Shown piece by piece: positions 45,377 through 54,265 of a stretch of 64,000 nucleotides of DNA; position 1 is the first letter of the stretch, and every line of letters starts with the position of its first letter. Under the pieces are notes generated by a model. It made no database searches and was not told the origin of the DNA. It was given only the letters and a program-made list of their open reading frames with translations. Location of the stretch: NCBI GenBank assembly GCA_963716125.1, contig OY970294.1, positions 992,001 through 1,056,000 of the forward strand, written 5' to 3'. A program made the translations under genes and the position numbers. The DNA comes from Acidiluteibacter sp963716125 (lineage in GTDB: Bacteria > Bacteroidota > Bacteroidia > Flavobacteriales_E > Vicingaceae).

Positions 45377-46252
45377 TTGAAAATTAGTGATAATACATTG
45401 GCTGCGGTTCAGAATTATTTTATTGAACAATTATCAGCTGAATTTGAGGAGAATGAATTGAAAGTTCATTTTAGATTAGTAATGAAACACTATTTTAATT
45501 TTTCATCTACTGATTTAGTGTTGAACAGAAATCATCGTTTTTCAGAATCTGAGTTGTTAAAAGTGATTTTTTGTGTCAAAAAAATGAAACTTCATCAACC
45601 TTTAGCTCAAATTATAGGTGAAACAGAATTTTATGGCTTAAAGTTGATTGTAAATGAACATGTTTTAATTCCTAGACCTGAAACAGAAGAGTTGGTAGAT
45701 TGGATAATCAAAGATGCGAGTAAACAATCCATTTCTATTTTAGATATAGGAACCGGAAGCGGTTGCATTCCTATTGCATTAAAAAAGCATTTACAAAATG
45801 CTTCAATATCTGCTTATGACATTTCAGAAAAGGCCTTGGAAGTAGCGAAGAGAAATGCACAAATCAATGAGGTAGAAGTCAACTTTAAAAAAGTAGATAT
45901 TCTTAATTCTGATGTGGATAAAAGTATGAAATGGGATATTATTGTGAGTAATCCTCCTTACATTACAGTGAGCGAAAAGTTGAAGATGGATAAAAATGTA
46001 TTAGATTATGAACCTCATTTAGCTTTATTTGTGGAAGATACAGATCCTTTGCTTTTTTATAGAAAGATAATAGAATTTTCAAAAAAGCATTTAAAAAAAG
46101 ATGGGCAATTATTTTTTGAAATCAACCAATATTTAAGCAAAGAAACCTTAGAGCTTCTTCAAAAGCATTTTAAAGTTATCGAATTGCGAAAAGATATAAA
46201 TGGCAATGATAGGATGGTGAGAGTTAATGGACAATTGAGAATTGACAATTAG
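45377..46252 (+). CDS. prmC: Peptide chain release factor N5-glutamine methyltransferase
   Basis: Methylates the GGQ glutamine of release factors RF1/RF2 using S-adenosylmethionine. The 291-aa protein has the N-terminal helical release-factor-binding domain, the segment IPRPETEELVDWI (98-110), SAM motif ILDIGTGSGCIPIAL (121-135) and catalytic NPPY (192-195). The frame has an upstream stop at 45356 and no ATG near the expected N terminus, so the start is TTG at 45377, with an AGG at 45371-45373. The divergent ribD gene leaves little room for a promoter. Confidence 0.94.
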   Translation: MKISDNTLAAVQNYFIEQLSAEFEENELKVHFRLVMKHYFNFSSTDLVLNRNHRFSESELLKVIFCVKKMKLHQPLAQIIGETEFYGLKLIVNEHVLIPRPETEELVDWIIKDASKQSISILDIGTGSGCIPIALKKHLQNASISAYDISEKALEVAKRNAQINEVEVNFKKVDILNSDVDKSMKWDIIVSNPPYITVSEKLKMDKNVLDYEPHLALFVEDTDPLLFYRKIIEFSKKHLKKDGQLFFEINQYLSKETLELLQKHFKVIELRKDINGNDRMVRVNGQLRIDN

Positions 46253-46331
46253 AAACTTGCCTTCGGCAAATTCGCAGGACAGTTGGATAATCCTCCTCCT
46301 GTAGGCTTCCCATTTTTAGTACGGTTCTAAA

Positions 46332-47473
46332 TTATAAATTATTTTTATTAATTAAAACTTCTTGGCTGAAGTGTAGCGCAGCGGAACTGAAGCCAAGAAG
46401 TTTTTGTTTTTTATACATTAACGGACTTATACCTCCTAATGAATCGTGAGGTCTTTCTTCATTATAGTCTTTTACCCATTTATCAGTTTGTTTTCTAACA
46501 TCTTCTAATGTTTCAAAGAGATAACAATCTAGTACTCCATTTCTAAATGACTTATTAAATCGTTCAATAAATGCATTTTGTGTTGGCTTACCCGGCTGGG
46601 TATATTTAAATTCTATTTGATTCATTTTACTCCATTCTTGAGATAATTGTGCAATAAATTCAGGTCCATTATCCATTCTTATTTTTTTAGGTTTTCCATA
46701 TTTATTAATTAAGTGTTTTAATACCCAGACTACTCTGTTGCTTTTGATTGAATAATCTGTCTCTATAAATAATACTTCTCTGTTAAAATCATCGATAACA
46801 TTGAATGACCTAAATTTTCTTCCATTTTCTAATACATCATGTACAAAATCAATACTCCAAGTTTGATTAAATTCTTCTGGTATAACTAAAGTCTCTTTAA
46901 CTCTTGCAGGTAATCTTTTCTTTGCCTTTCGTCTCATTGGTAATCCCATTTGCTTATAAACTCTGTGTAGGCGCTTATGATTTACCAAAACAGATTTATT
47001 GCGTAAACGGTTATAGCACTTCCAAAAACCCTCTCTTGGATGTAAAATACTTAACTGCGTTAACTGATCTGTTAACAAAGAATCATCTTTAATACTACGA
47101 TAATTTAAATTACTTCGACTCGTCCTCAATAAACGACACGCCTTGCTTGTGCCGTTTGGATAGATAGTCTTTAATTCATTTACAATCTCTCTTTTGTGGC
47201 AAGGCGCTAAAGCTTTTTTTCAATAATATACTTAGCCATATCAAGTTCTAAAGCAAGGTCTGTGTACATCCTTTTTAACTTAGAGTTCTCTTCTTCAAGT
47301 TGCTTTATTTTCTTTAGCTCACTAGCTTCCATGCCACCATATCGTTGTCGCCATTTATAAAAAGTTGGCTTCGACACTCCATGCTCTCGAGATATCGTTT
47401 CTACATCTTTGCCTAAATCAAATTCTTTTAGAATTTTGGCAATTTGGGTCGGGGAAAATTTACTCTTTTTCAT
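46332..47473 (-). CDS. IS3-family transposase OrfAB, made by -1 ribosomal frameshifting (380 aa)
   Basis: orfA (47473 down to 47207, 88 aa) has a helix-turn-helix (GVSKPTFYKWRQRYGGMEAS) and a leucine-zipper-like coil. It ends at a stop just after the slippery heptamer A AAA AAG (47219-47213 on the minus strand). Shifting back one base continues as KALAPCHKREIVNELK into orfB without interruption. orfB has the rve integrase core with catalytic D in WSIDFVHD, D in RMDNGPEF and E in NAFIERFNKSFR; the last two are 35 residues apart (DD35E). An ATG at 47129 could start a short OrfB but lacks part of the domain. It looks intact and potentially active. Confidence 0.93.
46354..46404 (-). repeat. 14-bp inverted repeat in the 3' end of the transposase gene
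   Basis: Perfect arms AAAACTTCTTGGCT (46354-46367) and AGCCAAGAAGTTTT (46391-46404) lie inside the last codons of orfB. T-rich DNA follows on the plus strand. It may act as a terminator of transcription entering the element from prmC, or as an mRNA-stabilising stem. Confidence 0.65.
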
Positions 47474-47538
47474 ATTACAGTTTTAAAATTACAAATTCTA
47501 TTTTTAAACTGTACTAATTTTGGGGGAGCTTACACTCC

Positions 47539-48930
47539 GTTGCACTTCGGCGGACGGGTTGACAATTGCTATATTAACTAAGATGTTTTATCGGAGACAA
47601 AACCTGCAAGGTTTTGTTAGTTAGTTACTTTTTGTTATTAATCAGTTGAGATATTTGTAGGTAAAACCTTGCAGGTTTCGGCAGTAGTTAAAAGCAATTA
47701 ATAATCCTCTTCCGTTGCACTTCGACGGACGGGTTGACAATTGCTATATTAACTAAGATGTTTTATCGGAGACAAAACCTGCAAGGTTTTGTTAGTTAGC
47801 TTCTTCTTGTTATCAATCAGTTGAGATATTTGTAGGTAAAACCTTGCAGGTTTCGGCAGTAGTTAAAAGCAATTAATAATCCTCTTCCGTTGCACTTCGA
47901 CGGACGGGTTGACAATTGCTATATTAACTAAGATGTTTTATCGGAGACAAAACCTGCAAGGTTTTGTTAGTTAGCTTCTTCTTGTTATCAATCAGTTGAG
48001 ATATTTGTAGGTAAAACCTTGCAGGTTTCGGCAGTAGTTAAAAGCAATTAATAATCCTCTTCCGTTGCACTTCGGCGGACGAGTTGACAATTGCTATATT
48101 AACTAAGATGTTTTATCGGAGACAAAACCTGCAAGGTTTTGTTAGTTAGTTACTTCTTGTTTTTAATCAGTTGAGATATTTGCAGGTAAAACCTTGCAGG
48201 TTTCGTCGGTAGTTAAGAGCAATTGAGAATTCTCTTCCGTTGCACTTCGGCGGACGAGTTGACAATTGCTATATTAACTAAGATGTTTTATCGGAGACAA
48301 AACCTGCAAGGTTTTGTTAGTTAGTTACTTTTTGTTATTAATCAGTTGAGATATTTGTAGGTAAAACCTTGCAGGTTTCGGCGGTAGTTAAAAGCAATTG
48401 AGAATTCTCTTCCGTTGCACTTCGACGGACGGGTTGACAATTGCTATATTAACTAAGATGTTTATCGGAGACAAAGCCTGCAAGGGTTTGTTAGTTAGTT
48501 ACTTCTTGTTTTTAATCAGTTGAGATATTTGCAGGTAAAACCATGCAGGTTTCGGCTGTAGTTAAAAGCAATTAATAATTCTCCTTCGTTGCACTTCGAC
48601 GGACGAGTTGACAATTGCTATATTAACTAAGATGTTTTATCGGAGACAAAACCTGCAAGGTTTTGTTAGTTAGTTACTTCTTGTTTTTAATCAGTTGAGA
48701 TATTTGCAGGTAAAACCATGCAGGTTTCGGCAGTAGTTAAGAGCAATTAATAATTCTCCTTCGTTGCACTTCGACGGACGAGTTGACAATTGCTATATTA
48801 ACTAAGATGTTTTATCGGAGACAAAACCTGCAAGGTTTTGTTAGTTAGTTACTTCTTGTTATTAATCAGTTGAGATATTTGCAGGTAAAACCTTGCAGGT
48901 AAAACCTTGCAGGTAAAACCTTGCAGGTTT
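47539..48930. repeat. Eight-copy tandem array of a 175-bp unit
   Basis: Units begin GTTGCACTTCG at 47539, 47714, 47889, 48064, 48239, 48414, 48588 and 48763. The period is 175 bp every time except one 174-bp unit that lost a T. Each unit carries AAACCTGCAAGGTTTT and, about 48 bases later, its exact reverse complement AAAACCTTGCAGGTTT, able to form a 16-bp stem. Each unit ends in GTTAAAAGCAATTAATAAT or a close variant, matching the last codons and stop of the next gene. The final unit contains a 14-bp microrepeat, GTAAAACCTTGCAG, three times (48885-48926). There is no coding frame in the array. Confidence 0.96.
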
Positions 48931-49026
48931 GTTAGCTAAGTTGCTAACTTTTGTTATTCATTTCCAAGCTTTTTATAAATCAGTTGTAAATTAAGTTGAT
49001 TAAAATCTTGCGATTTTTTTAAGTTT

Positions 49027-49058
49027 TTTGTAACTTTCAAATTAGACGATATTTATTG
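49027..49058 (+). promoter_or_regulatory. Candidate promoter of the T9SS protein gene at 49081
   Basis: TTTG (49027-49030) and an AT-rich TATTTATTG (49050-49058) are separated by 19 bp, the spacing of Bacteroidota -33/-7 promoters. The -7 box is imperfect. It lies 22 bp before the start codon and outside the repeat array. Confidence 0.4.
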
Positions 49059-49080
49059 TCTTTAATAGGAAATAATCATC

Positions 49081-50667
49081 ATGAAAAGCATCATTACCAC
49101 ATTTTTAGTTTTGGCATTTGGATTCAATTCAAATGCCCAATCATGGACTACTATTAATTCAATTGATCAATCAAATTATAAAATAATAAACTCATTTTTA
49201 CACAACGACACTTTAAGTATTTATAGCCAGACAGGTATATACTCAATGCCACAAGGTTTGGCGAAACAATTTGAAATGCATAGTTATATAGTTGATTCTA
49301 TTCAACCTATTTTAAAAGAAATCAAAATAATTGATTCTAATGCAATTATTTTCTCCAACTTTATTTTACCTTATCAAAATACTTATGTAAAATTTTCTAC
49401 TATTGCAGATACAGTTAATCAGAATTTTAGATTAAACTATAGTACAGGAGGACTAGATAATTACTCCAATAAAGTTTACATCGATACTCCAGATTATAGC
49501 TCGACATTAACTTTTGCAAGAAAAATAAATGATAATTATTATATTTCAATTTCAAATAATGATATAAATAGTAATTCAACAGCAGTTCTATTAAAGTTAG
49601 ATTCTAGTTTAAATGTAACTAATAGATTGGAGGTGGAATGTGTCGCGAATCCATGTTCTTTTTATGATGTCGTAAGGGATAAAGTTAATAATACATTTGT
49701 TTTGCTAAATGACTCAAAAATAAAAGATTCTATAAATGAACCATATCAATATGGGGAAGGTTTAATTACTTTAGATTCTAATCTGAATATTATCTCAGGG
49801 TCTAATCAATTAATGCAAGTTAATGCCAATTATCATGTTTTAGCAAGTCCAACTAGCAATACATTTATGGGGGCATTAGCTCCTGTGACTGATTCTACAT
49901 TTATGGTGATGGCAGGAATTTTCAATCCATATTATATTTTTAATCCTAATACCAATCCTAATCCAGCAAGAGATCATGATTTTTCCATTGGGATTAGAAA
50001 TGCAAGCTATCCTTATTCTGAAATTGGAGGCATATCTAAACTGTACGGTAAAAATGATACAGCAGAATATGGGGTTGGCGAAAATCAGCAAATTATAAGA
50101 TACGACAGTAATTTGTATGTAACCTCTTTAACTGAAAGGTTTTATTTGCAGAATCCTAGATCTTGGGATACTGAAGCTGCAATATTCGGCTTAAATGTAA
50201 AAGGTGATTTGCATTGGTCGTATTATTTACCTTTTGATGATTATTGTTGGGTGAGTCGTATGGAAAAAGATGATAAAGGCGGCTTATGGGTTACAGGACA
50301 GTGCACAGAATATGATAACAACAATAATTTACACAGCTTTGCTAAAGTAACTTATATAGATAGTATAGCTTATTGGCCTCGAAAATCAACTCCTGTAGGT
50401 GTCAACGAACCTATAAAAAAATCAGAAGAAATAAAGGTTTTTCCTAATCCTACAAAAGATTATTTTACAGTTCGTCAGTATTACAGACCAGTGCAATTGC
50501 ATTTTACCTTATTAGATCAAATGGGTAGATTGGTGCAAGAGCAAAATTCTAATTATTCAGATACTCAAATTGATGTGTCTAGCCTTAAATCAGGAGTTTA
50601 TTTTTTAAGAATAACAGATACAAGAGGGAATTTAATTAGTACGGAGAAAATTGTTAAAAGCAATTAA
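49081..50667 (+). CDS. T9SS-exported protein of unknown function (528 aa)
   Basis: Signal peptide MKSIITTFLVLAFGFNSNAQ (about 20 residues), then a long Asn/Ser/Tyr-rich region without a domain I can name. Stretches such as SSTLTFARKINDNYYISISN and GGLWVTGQCTEYD are consistent with a beta-propeller-like fold. The C-terminal type A sorting domain (about 445-528) contains VFPNPTKDYFTV, LKSGVYFLRI and ends EKIVKSN. It is exported through the outer membrane by T9SS. The gene sits between the eight-copy repeat array and a single further copy; the shared repeat sequence begins within its last five codons. It is not closely related to the giant paralogs except in the sorting domain. Confidence 0.9.
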   Translation: MKSIITTFLVLAFGFNSNAQSWTTINSIDQSNYKIINSFLHNDTLSIYSQTGIYSMPQGLAKQFEMHSYIVDSIQPILKEIKIIDSNAIIFSNFILPYQNTYVKFSTIADTVNQNFRLNYSTGGLDNYSNKVYIDTPDYSSTLTFARKINDNYYISISNNDINSNSTAVLLKLDSSLNVTNRLEVECVANPCSFYDVVRDKVNNTFVLLNDSKIKDSINEPYQYGEGLITLDSNLNIISGSNQLMQVNANYHVLASPTSNTFMGALAPVTDSTFMVMAGIFNPYYIFNPNTNPNPARDHDFSIGIRNASYPYSEIGGISKLYGKNDTAEYGVGENQQIIRYDSNLYVTSLTERFYLQNPRSWDTEAAIFGLNVKGDLHWSYYLPFDDYCWVSRMEKDDKGGLWVTGQCTEYDNNNNLHSFAKVTYIDSIAYWPRKSTPVGVNEPIKKSEEIKVFPNPTKDYFTVRQYYRPVQLHFTLLDQMGRLVQEQNSNYSDTQIDVSSLKSGVYFLRITDTRGNLISTEKIVKSN

Positions 50668-50840
50668 TAATCCTCCTTCGTTGCACTTCGGCGGACGAGT
50701 TGATAATTGCTATATTAACTAAGATGTTTTATCGGAGACAAAACCTGCAAGGTTTTGTTAGTTAGTTACTTTTTGTTATTAATCAGTTGAGATATTTGTA
50801 GGTAAAACCTTGCAGGTTTCGGCAGTAGTCAAGAGTAATT
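50653..50840. repeat. Ninth, isolated copy of the 175-bp repeat unit
   Basis: Starting with GTTAAAAGCAATTAA, which is the end of the preceding gene, the sequence matches the array unit, including GTTGCACTTCG at 50680 and both arms of the 16-bp inverted repeat. It is in the same orientation as the array, so array and copy are direct repeats flanking the gene. It fills most of the 220-bp gap before the ABC exporter gene. Confidence 0.95.
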
Positions 50841-50887
50841 TACAATTGATAATGAGTTTCTTATTGATTGATTTACTAATTCAATCA

Positions 50888-52687
50888 TTAAACCTCCAAC
50901 TGCAAATTACTTAAATTACTATAAAGTCCTTCTTTAGCAGCCAACTCCTCATGGGTTCCCATTTCAATGATTTGTCCGTTTTCTAACACTAGGATTTTAT
51001 CAGCTTTACGGATGGTGCTTAATCGATGGGCAATTACTAATGAAGTTCTATTTTTCATCAATGTCTCTAAAGCATCTTGTACCAATCTTTCAGATTCTGA
51101 ATCTAAAGAGCTCGTGGCTTCATCTAAAATTAAGATAGCAGGATTTTTTAATATCGCTCTGGCAATAGCAATTCTTTGTCGCTGACCACCCGAAAGTTGT
51201 ATTCCTCTTTCGCCAACTATGGTTTCATATTTTTCAGGAAACCCTTCAATAAATAAATGCGCATTGGCACTTTTGGCGGCTTCTATTATTTCTTCATCAG
51301 TTGCTCCAATTTTACCGTAAGCAATATTTTCTTTAATGCTTCCACCAAATAATAAAACATCTTGTGGAACTATGGCCATCTGCGAACGGAGGTCGGTCAT
51401 GTCGAATGTGTCAATACTTTTGTCATCTATACTGACAACACCACTTGAAGGATGGTAAAATCTCAATAATAAATTAGTAATGGTAGATTTTCCTGCACCT
51501 GATGGACCAACTATTGCAATTTGTTCTCCTGAATTGGCCGTAAAGCTCACATTCTTTAAAACAGGTATATCTTTTCTGCTAGGATAGGAGAAATTTACAT
51601 TATCAAATTTTACTAACCCTTTTACTCTTGTAGTAATTTCATGTGCTTCCGTTTTGATAGGCTCTGGATTTTCATCTAATATTTCCATTAAATTTTCAGT
51701 AGCTCCAATTGCTTTTTGCAATTGAGAATACAAATCGGCAATACCACCTAAAGATGCTCCTACAAATACAGAATATAAAATAAAAGTAAATAAATCTCCT
51801 ATGGATAAGCCTGATCCATTATTAACTAAAATAACACCGTACCAAATAACACCTACAATAGACCCAAATAATGCAAAGATGATAAATGAAGCAAAAGCGC
51901 CTCTCCATTTAGCTCCTTTTAGAGAAATGCCAACTACTTCGTCTGTTTTAGTTTTGTAGCGTAAACTTTCAAAATATTCATTAGCAAAAGCTTTTACTGT
52001 AGCTATTCCATGCAATGTTTCTTCGACAATCGTGTTAGATTCAGCTACTTTAGATTGCGCCTCCTTGGATAGTTTACGAATGAATTTTCCGAAAAATACA
52101 GCAACTATTACTACTACTGGCACTAAACTTAACATTAATAGGGTTAATTTACCTGAGATGTAGGTTAACAAACCAATTCCTATTGCAATAGTTAACACTT
52201 GGCGGATTAGTTCTGCAATGGTAGTCGTTAAGGTTTCTTGCAACAATGAGATGTCGGATGCTATTCGGCTATTTAATTCTCCAACTCTGCGTTCAGAGAA
52301 AAAATGCATGGGCAGTTTTATCAAATGGTTGTAAGTAGACTGTCTTAAATCTGCTAAAGTCTTTTGTGTAACTATAGCAAAAAGGTAAATTCTAAAGTAG
52401 GAAAAAACTGCATTGGCTGCAAAAACAGCTAAAAGTGCTAGAGCAATTTGATTGATTTCTTGAAGCATTTCTGCATTAGCAGAATCAACCAATTGACCTG
52501 TTAAATATGGAAATACCATTGAAGTAACACTGGAAAGTAAAAGAAAAACGAATCCAATAGCAAAGGTTCCTCTGTAAGGTTTTACATATTTAAAAAGGCG
52601 CATGGATTTTTTTAATGCGCTTTTTGTGATTTTTTTCTTAGGTTGATCGTCAGTTTTTTCTTCTTTTCTTCTTTTAAAACCTGCCAT
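50888..52687 (-). CDS. ABC exporter, MsbA-like (fused membrane and ATPase domains)
   Basis: A 599-aa half-transporter. A basic N-terminal tail (KRRKEEKTDDQPKKKITKSA) precedes six transmembrane helices (about 40-335). The ATPase domain has Walker A GPSGAGKST (about 392-400), Q-loop VPQDVLLFGGS, signature LSGGQRQRIAIARA and Walker B ILILDEATSSLDSESE. It works as a homodimer or heterodimer exporting lipids or drugs. Similarity to MsbA (lipid A-core flippase) and the presence of lpxH/lpxK nearby make lipid export plausible but not shown. It is monocistronic here, divergent from rpmH. Confidence 0.92.
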   Translation of the reverse strand: MAGFKRRKEEKTDDQPKKKITKSALKKSMRLFKYVKPYRGTFAIGFVFLLLSSVTSMVFPYLTGQLVDSANAEMLQEINQIALALLAVFAANAVFSYFRIYLFAIVTQKTLADLRQSTYNHLIKLPMHFFSERRVGELNSRIASDISLLQETLTTTIAELIRQVLTIAIGIGLLTYISGKLTLLMLSLVPVVVIVAVFFGKFIRKLSKEAQSKVAESNTIVEETLHGIATVKAFANEYFESLRYKTKTDEVVGISLKGAKWRGAFASFIIFALFGSIVGVIWYGVILVNNGSGLSIGDLFTFILYSVFVGASLGGIADLYSQLQKAIGATENLMEILDENPEPIKTEAHEITTRVKGLVKFDNVNFSYPSRKDIPVLKNVSFTANSGEQIAIVGPSGAGKSTITNLLLRFYHPSSGVVSIDDKSIDTFDMTDLRSQMAIVPQDVLLFGGSIKENIAYGKIGATDEEIIEAAKSANAHLFIEGFPEKYETIVGERGIQLSGGQRQRIAIARAILKNPAILILDEATSSLDSESERLVQDALETLMKNRTSLVIAHRLSTIRKADKILVLENGQIIEMGTHEELAAKEGLYSNLSNLQLEV

Positions 52688-52806
52688 TGCTTAATTTTGC
52701 GACAAAAGTAAGTATTCTAAGAAAGGTATTGAGGTAAGGAAAGTGAAAAATGGAATAATATTTTTAATTATTTTCATAAAAACTTTTTCATTGTTGAAAA
52801 TATATC

Positions 52807-52814
52807 TACTTTTG
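52807..52814 (+). promoter_or_regulatory. Candidate -7 element of rpmH
   Basis: TACTTTTG fits TAnnTTTG exactly. A T run about 19 bp upstream (52784-52788) is a weak -33 candidate. It would give a 5' leader of roughly 70 bases. Confidence 0.5.
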
Positions 52815-52891
52815 CTCTCCGTTTGAGAAAATGCTCTAACGGACTATTAAGGGGTAACCCGATAAAATGACGTCAAAATAAAAAGATAAAG

Positions 52892-53050
52892 ATGAAAAGG
52901 ACTTATCAGCCATCAAGAAGAAAGAGAAAAAACAAACACGGTTTTAGAAGTAGAATGGCTTCTGCAAACGGTAGAAAAGTATTGGCAAGACGAAGAGCTA
53001 AAGGAAGACACAACTTGACAGTATCAAGTGAAAAGACATATAAAGATTAA
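52892..53050 (+). CDS. rpmH: Large ribosomal subunit protein bL34
   Basis: A 52-aa highly basic protein MKRTYQPSRRKRKNKHGFRS... with the universal L34 segments TYQPS, HGFRSRM and GRKVLARRRAKGR. It is a structural component of the 50S subunit. In many bacteria rpmH is followed by rnpA; here gap follows after a terminator, so rnpA is elsewhere. Confidence 0.98.
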   Translation: MKRTYQPSRRKRKNKHGFRSRMASANGRKVLARRRAKGRHNLTVSSEKTYKD

Positions 53051-53067
53051 GAAATTTTAATTTTATT

Positions 53068-53100
53068 AAAAGGTCTCGGTTTTACCGAGACCTTTTTTTT
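53068..53100 (+). terminator. Rho-independent terminator of rpmH
   Basis: The stem AAAAGGTCTCGGT with ACCGAGACCTTTT around loop TTT is followed by further Ts. It separates rpmH from gap 26 bp downstream. Confidence 0.95.
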
Positions 53101-53126
53101 GTGCTTAAATTTGAGAAAAAATTAGC

Positions 53127-54116
53127 ATGATAAGATTAGCGATTAACGGTTTTGGAAGAATAGGCAGAATGGCTGCAAGGGTAGTTCAACAACACAAGGA
53201 TATTGAGTTGGTAGCTATAAATGATTTGGCGGATAATAAAACCTTGGCGCATTTATTTAAATATGATTCTGTTCATGGTCGTTTTGATGGCACAGTTGAC
53301 TTAAAAGACGATGATTTAATTATCAATGGGAAAAAAGTTAAATTACTTTCGAATAAAAATCCTGAAGAATTACCTTGGAAAGAACTGAATATAGATGTGG
53401 TTATTGAGTCTACAGGATTTTTTAGGAAAAAAGAAGATGCTGAAAAGCATATAAAAGCTGGTGCAAGGAAAGTAATTATTTCTGCACCTTCTCCGTCTGA
53501 GGATGTTAATACAATAGTTTTAGGAATCAATGAAGAGGTAATTGATTCGAATCAAACTATTATTTCTAATGCTTCATGTACTACTAATTCATTAGCTCCT
53601 TTAGTAAAGGTACTAAACGATTTATGCGATATTGAAAGTGGATATATTACTACTATTCATTCATATACTGGCGATCAACGATTACATGATGCACCCCATA
53701 AAGATTTACGAAGAGCTAGAGCTGCCGCTGTTTCAATAATTCCTACTACAACTGGAGCTGCCAAAGCTATCACCAAAATTTTTCCTGAATTAGATGGTCA
53801 TTTAGGAGGTGCAGGAATAAGAGTGCCTGTGCCTGATGGTTCCTTAACTGATTTTACTTGCTTGGTAAAAAACCCTAAGAGTATTGAAGAAATCAATGCA
53901 GCATTCAAAAAAGCTTCTGAAACTTCCTTAAAGGGAATTTTGGAATATACCGAAGATCCTATCGTTTCCATCGACATTGTTGGCAGTCCATTTTCATGTA
54001 TTTTTGATTCTCAATTAACTTCTGTAATTGGTAATATGGTGAAAGTGGTGGGTTGGTATGATAATGAAATGGGTTACTCCAACAGAATCATAGAGTTAGT
54101 TAAAAAAATTGGATAA
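53127..54116 (+). CDS. gap: Glyceraldehyde-3-phosphate dehydrogenase, type I
   Basis: Oxidises glyceraldehyde-3-phosphate to 1,3-bisphosphoglycerate with NAD in glycolysis. The 329-aa protein has the Rossmann motif INGFGRIGR (7-15), D33 at the end of the second strand favouring NAD, catalytic C151 in SNASCTTN, H178 in TTIHSYTGDQ, and the closing WYDNEMGYSNR. It has no signal peptide. Start ATG at 53127. No convincing promoter is visible between the rpmH terminator and the start, so it may have a weak or atypical one. The repeat cluster follows directly. Confidence 0.97.
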   Translation: MIRLAINGFGRIGRMAARVVQQHKDIELVAINDLADNKTLAHLFKYDSVHGRFDGTVDLKDDDLIINGKKVKLLSNKNPEELPWKELNIDVVIESTGFFRKKEDAEKHIKAGARKVIISAPSPSEDVNTIVLGINEEVIDSNQTIISNASCTTNSLAPLVKVLNDLCDIESGYITTIHSYTGDQRLHDAPHKDLRRARAAAVSIIPTTTGAAKAITKIFPELDGHLGGAGIRVPVPDGSLTDFTCLVKNPKSIEEINAAFKKASETSLKGILEYTEDPIVSIDIVGSPFSCIFDSQLTSVIGNMVKVVGWYDNEMGYSNRIIELVKKIG

Positions 54117-54137
54117 AATATATTTTCCAATTCAATC

Positions 54138-54230
54138 AATTAACGTTAATTCATTGAATTAACTGAAGCAATTAACGTTAATTCGTTGAATTAACTGAAG
54201 TAATTAACGTTAATTGGTTGAATGAAATTA
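54138..54230. repeat. 32-bp direct repeat, three copies, each with a 14-bp palindrome
   Basis: Units start at 54138, 54170 and 54202. Each begins with the perfect palindrome AATTAACGTTAATT followed by TTGAATTAACTGAAG in the first two copies; the third is degenerate. The cluster lies between gap and the AAA ATPase gene. The palindrome could bind a dimeric regulator or just be a spreading repeat. Confidence 0.88.
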
Positions 54231-54265
54231 GAAAAAGTGTATCTTTGTGGTATGAAATTGGTAGT

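Larger units (their letters stand above)
46300..47534 (-). mobile_element. IS3-family insertion sequence (IS407-like), 1235 bp
   Basis: The element is bounded by imperfect terminal inverted repeats of about 32 bp. The left end reads TGTAGGCTTCCC and the right end, read inward, TGTAAGCTCCCC; both later contain TTAGTAC. It is flanked by the 4-bp direct repeat CTCC (46296-46299 and 47535-47538), a target-site duplication. 4-bp duplications are typical of the IS407 group. It carries orfA and orfB with a frameshift signal. The right flank is the first unit of the 175-bp repeat array and the left flank (GGATAATCCTCC) resembles the end of a repeat unit. So it appears to have inserted into the array's edge. 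Confidence 0.92.

Noticed and set aside
47571..47600. Sigma-70 promoter (TTGACA ... TATATT) in each repeat unit
   Set aside because: The boxes are only about 6 bases apart, far short of a working spacing, and Bacteroidota use different elements.
47539..48930. CRISPR array
   Set aside because: Units are 175 bp and contiguous with no unique spacers, and no cas genes are nearby.
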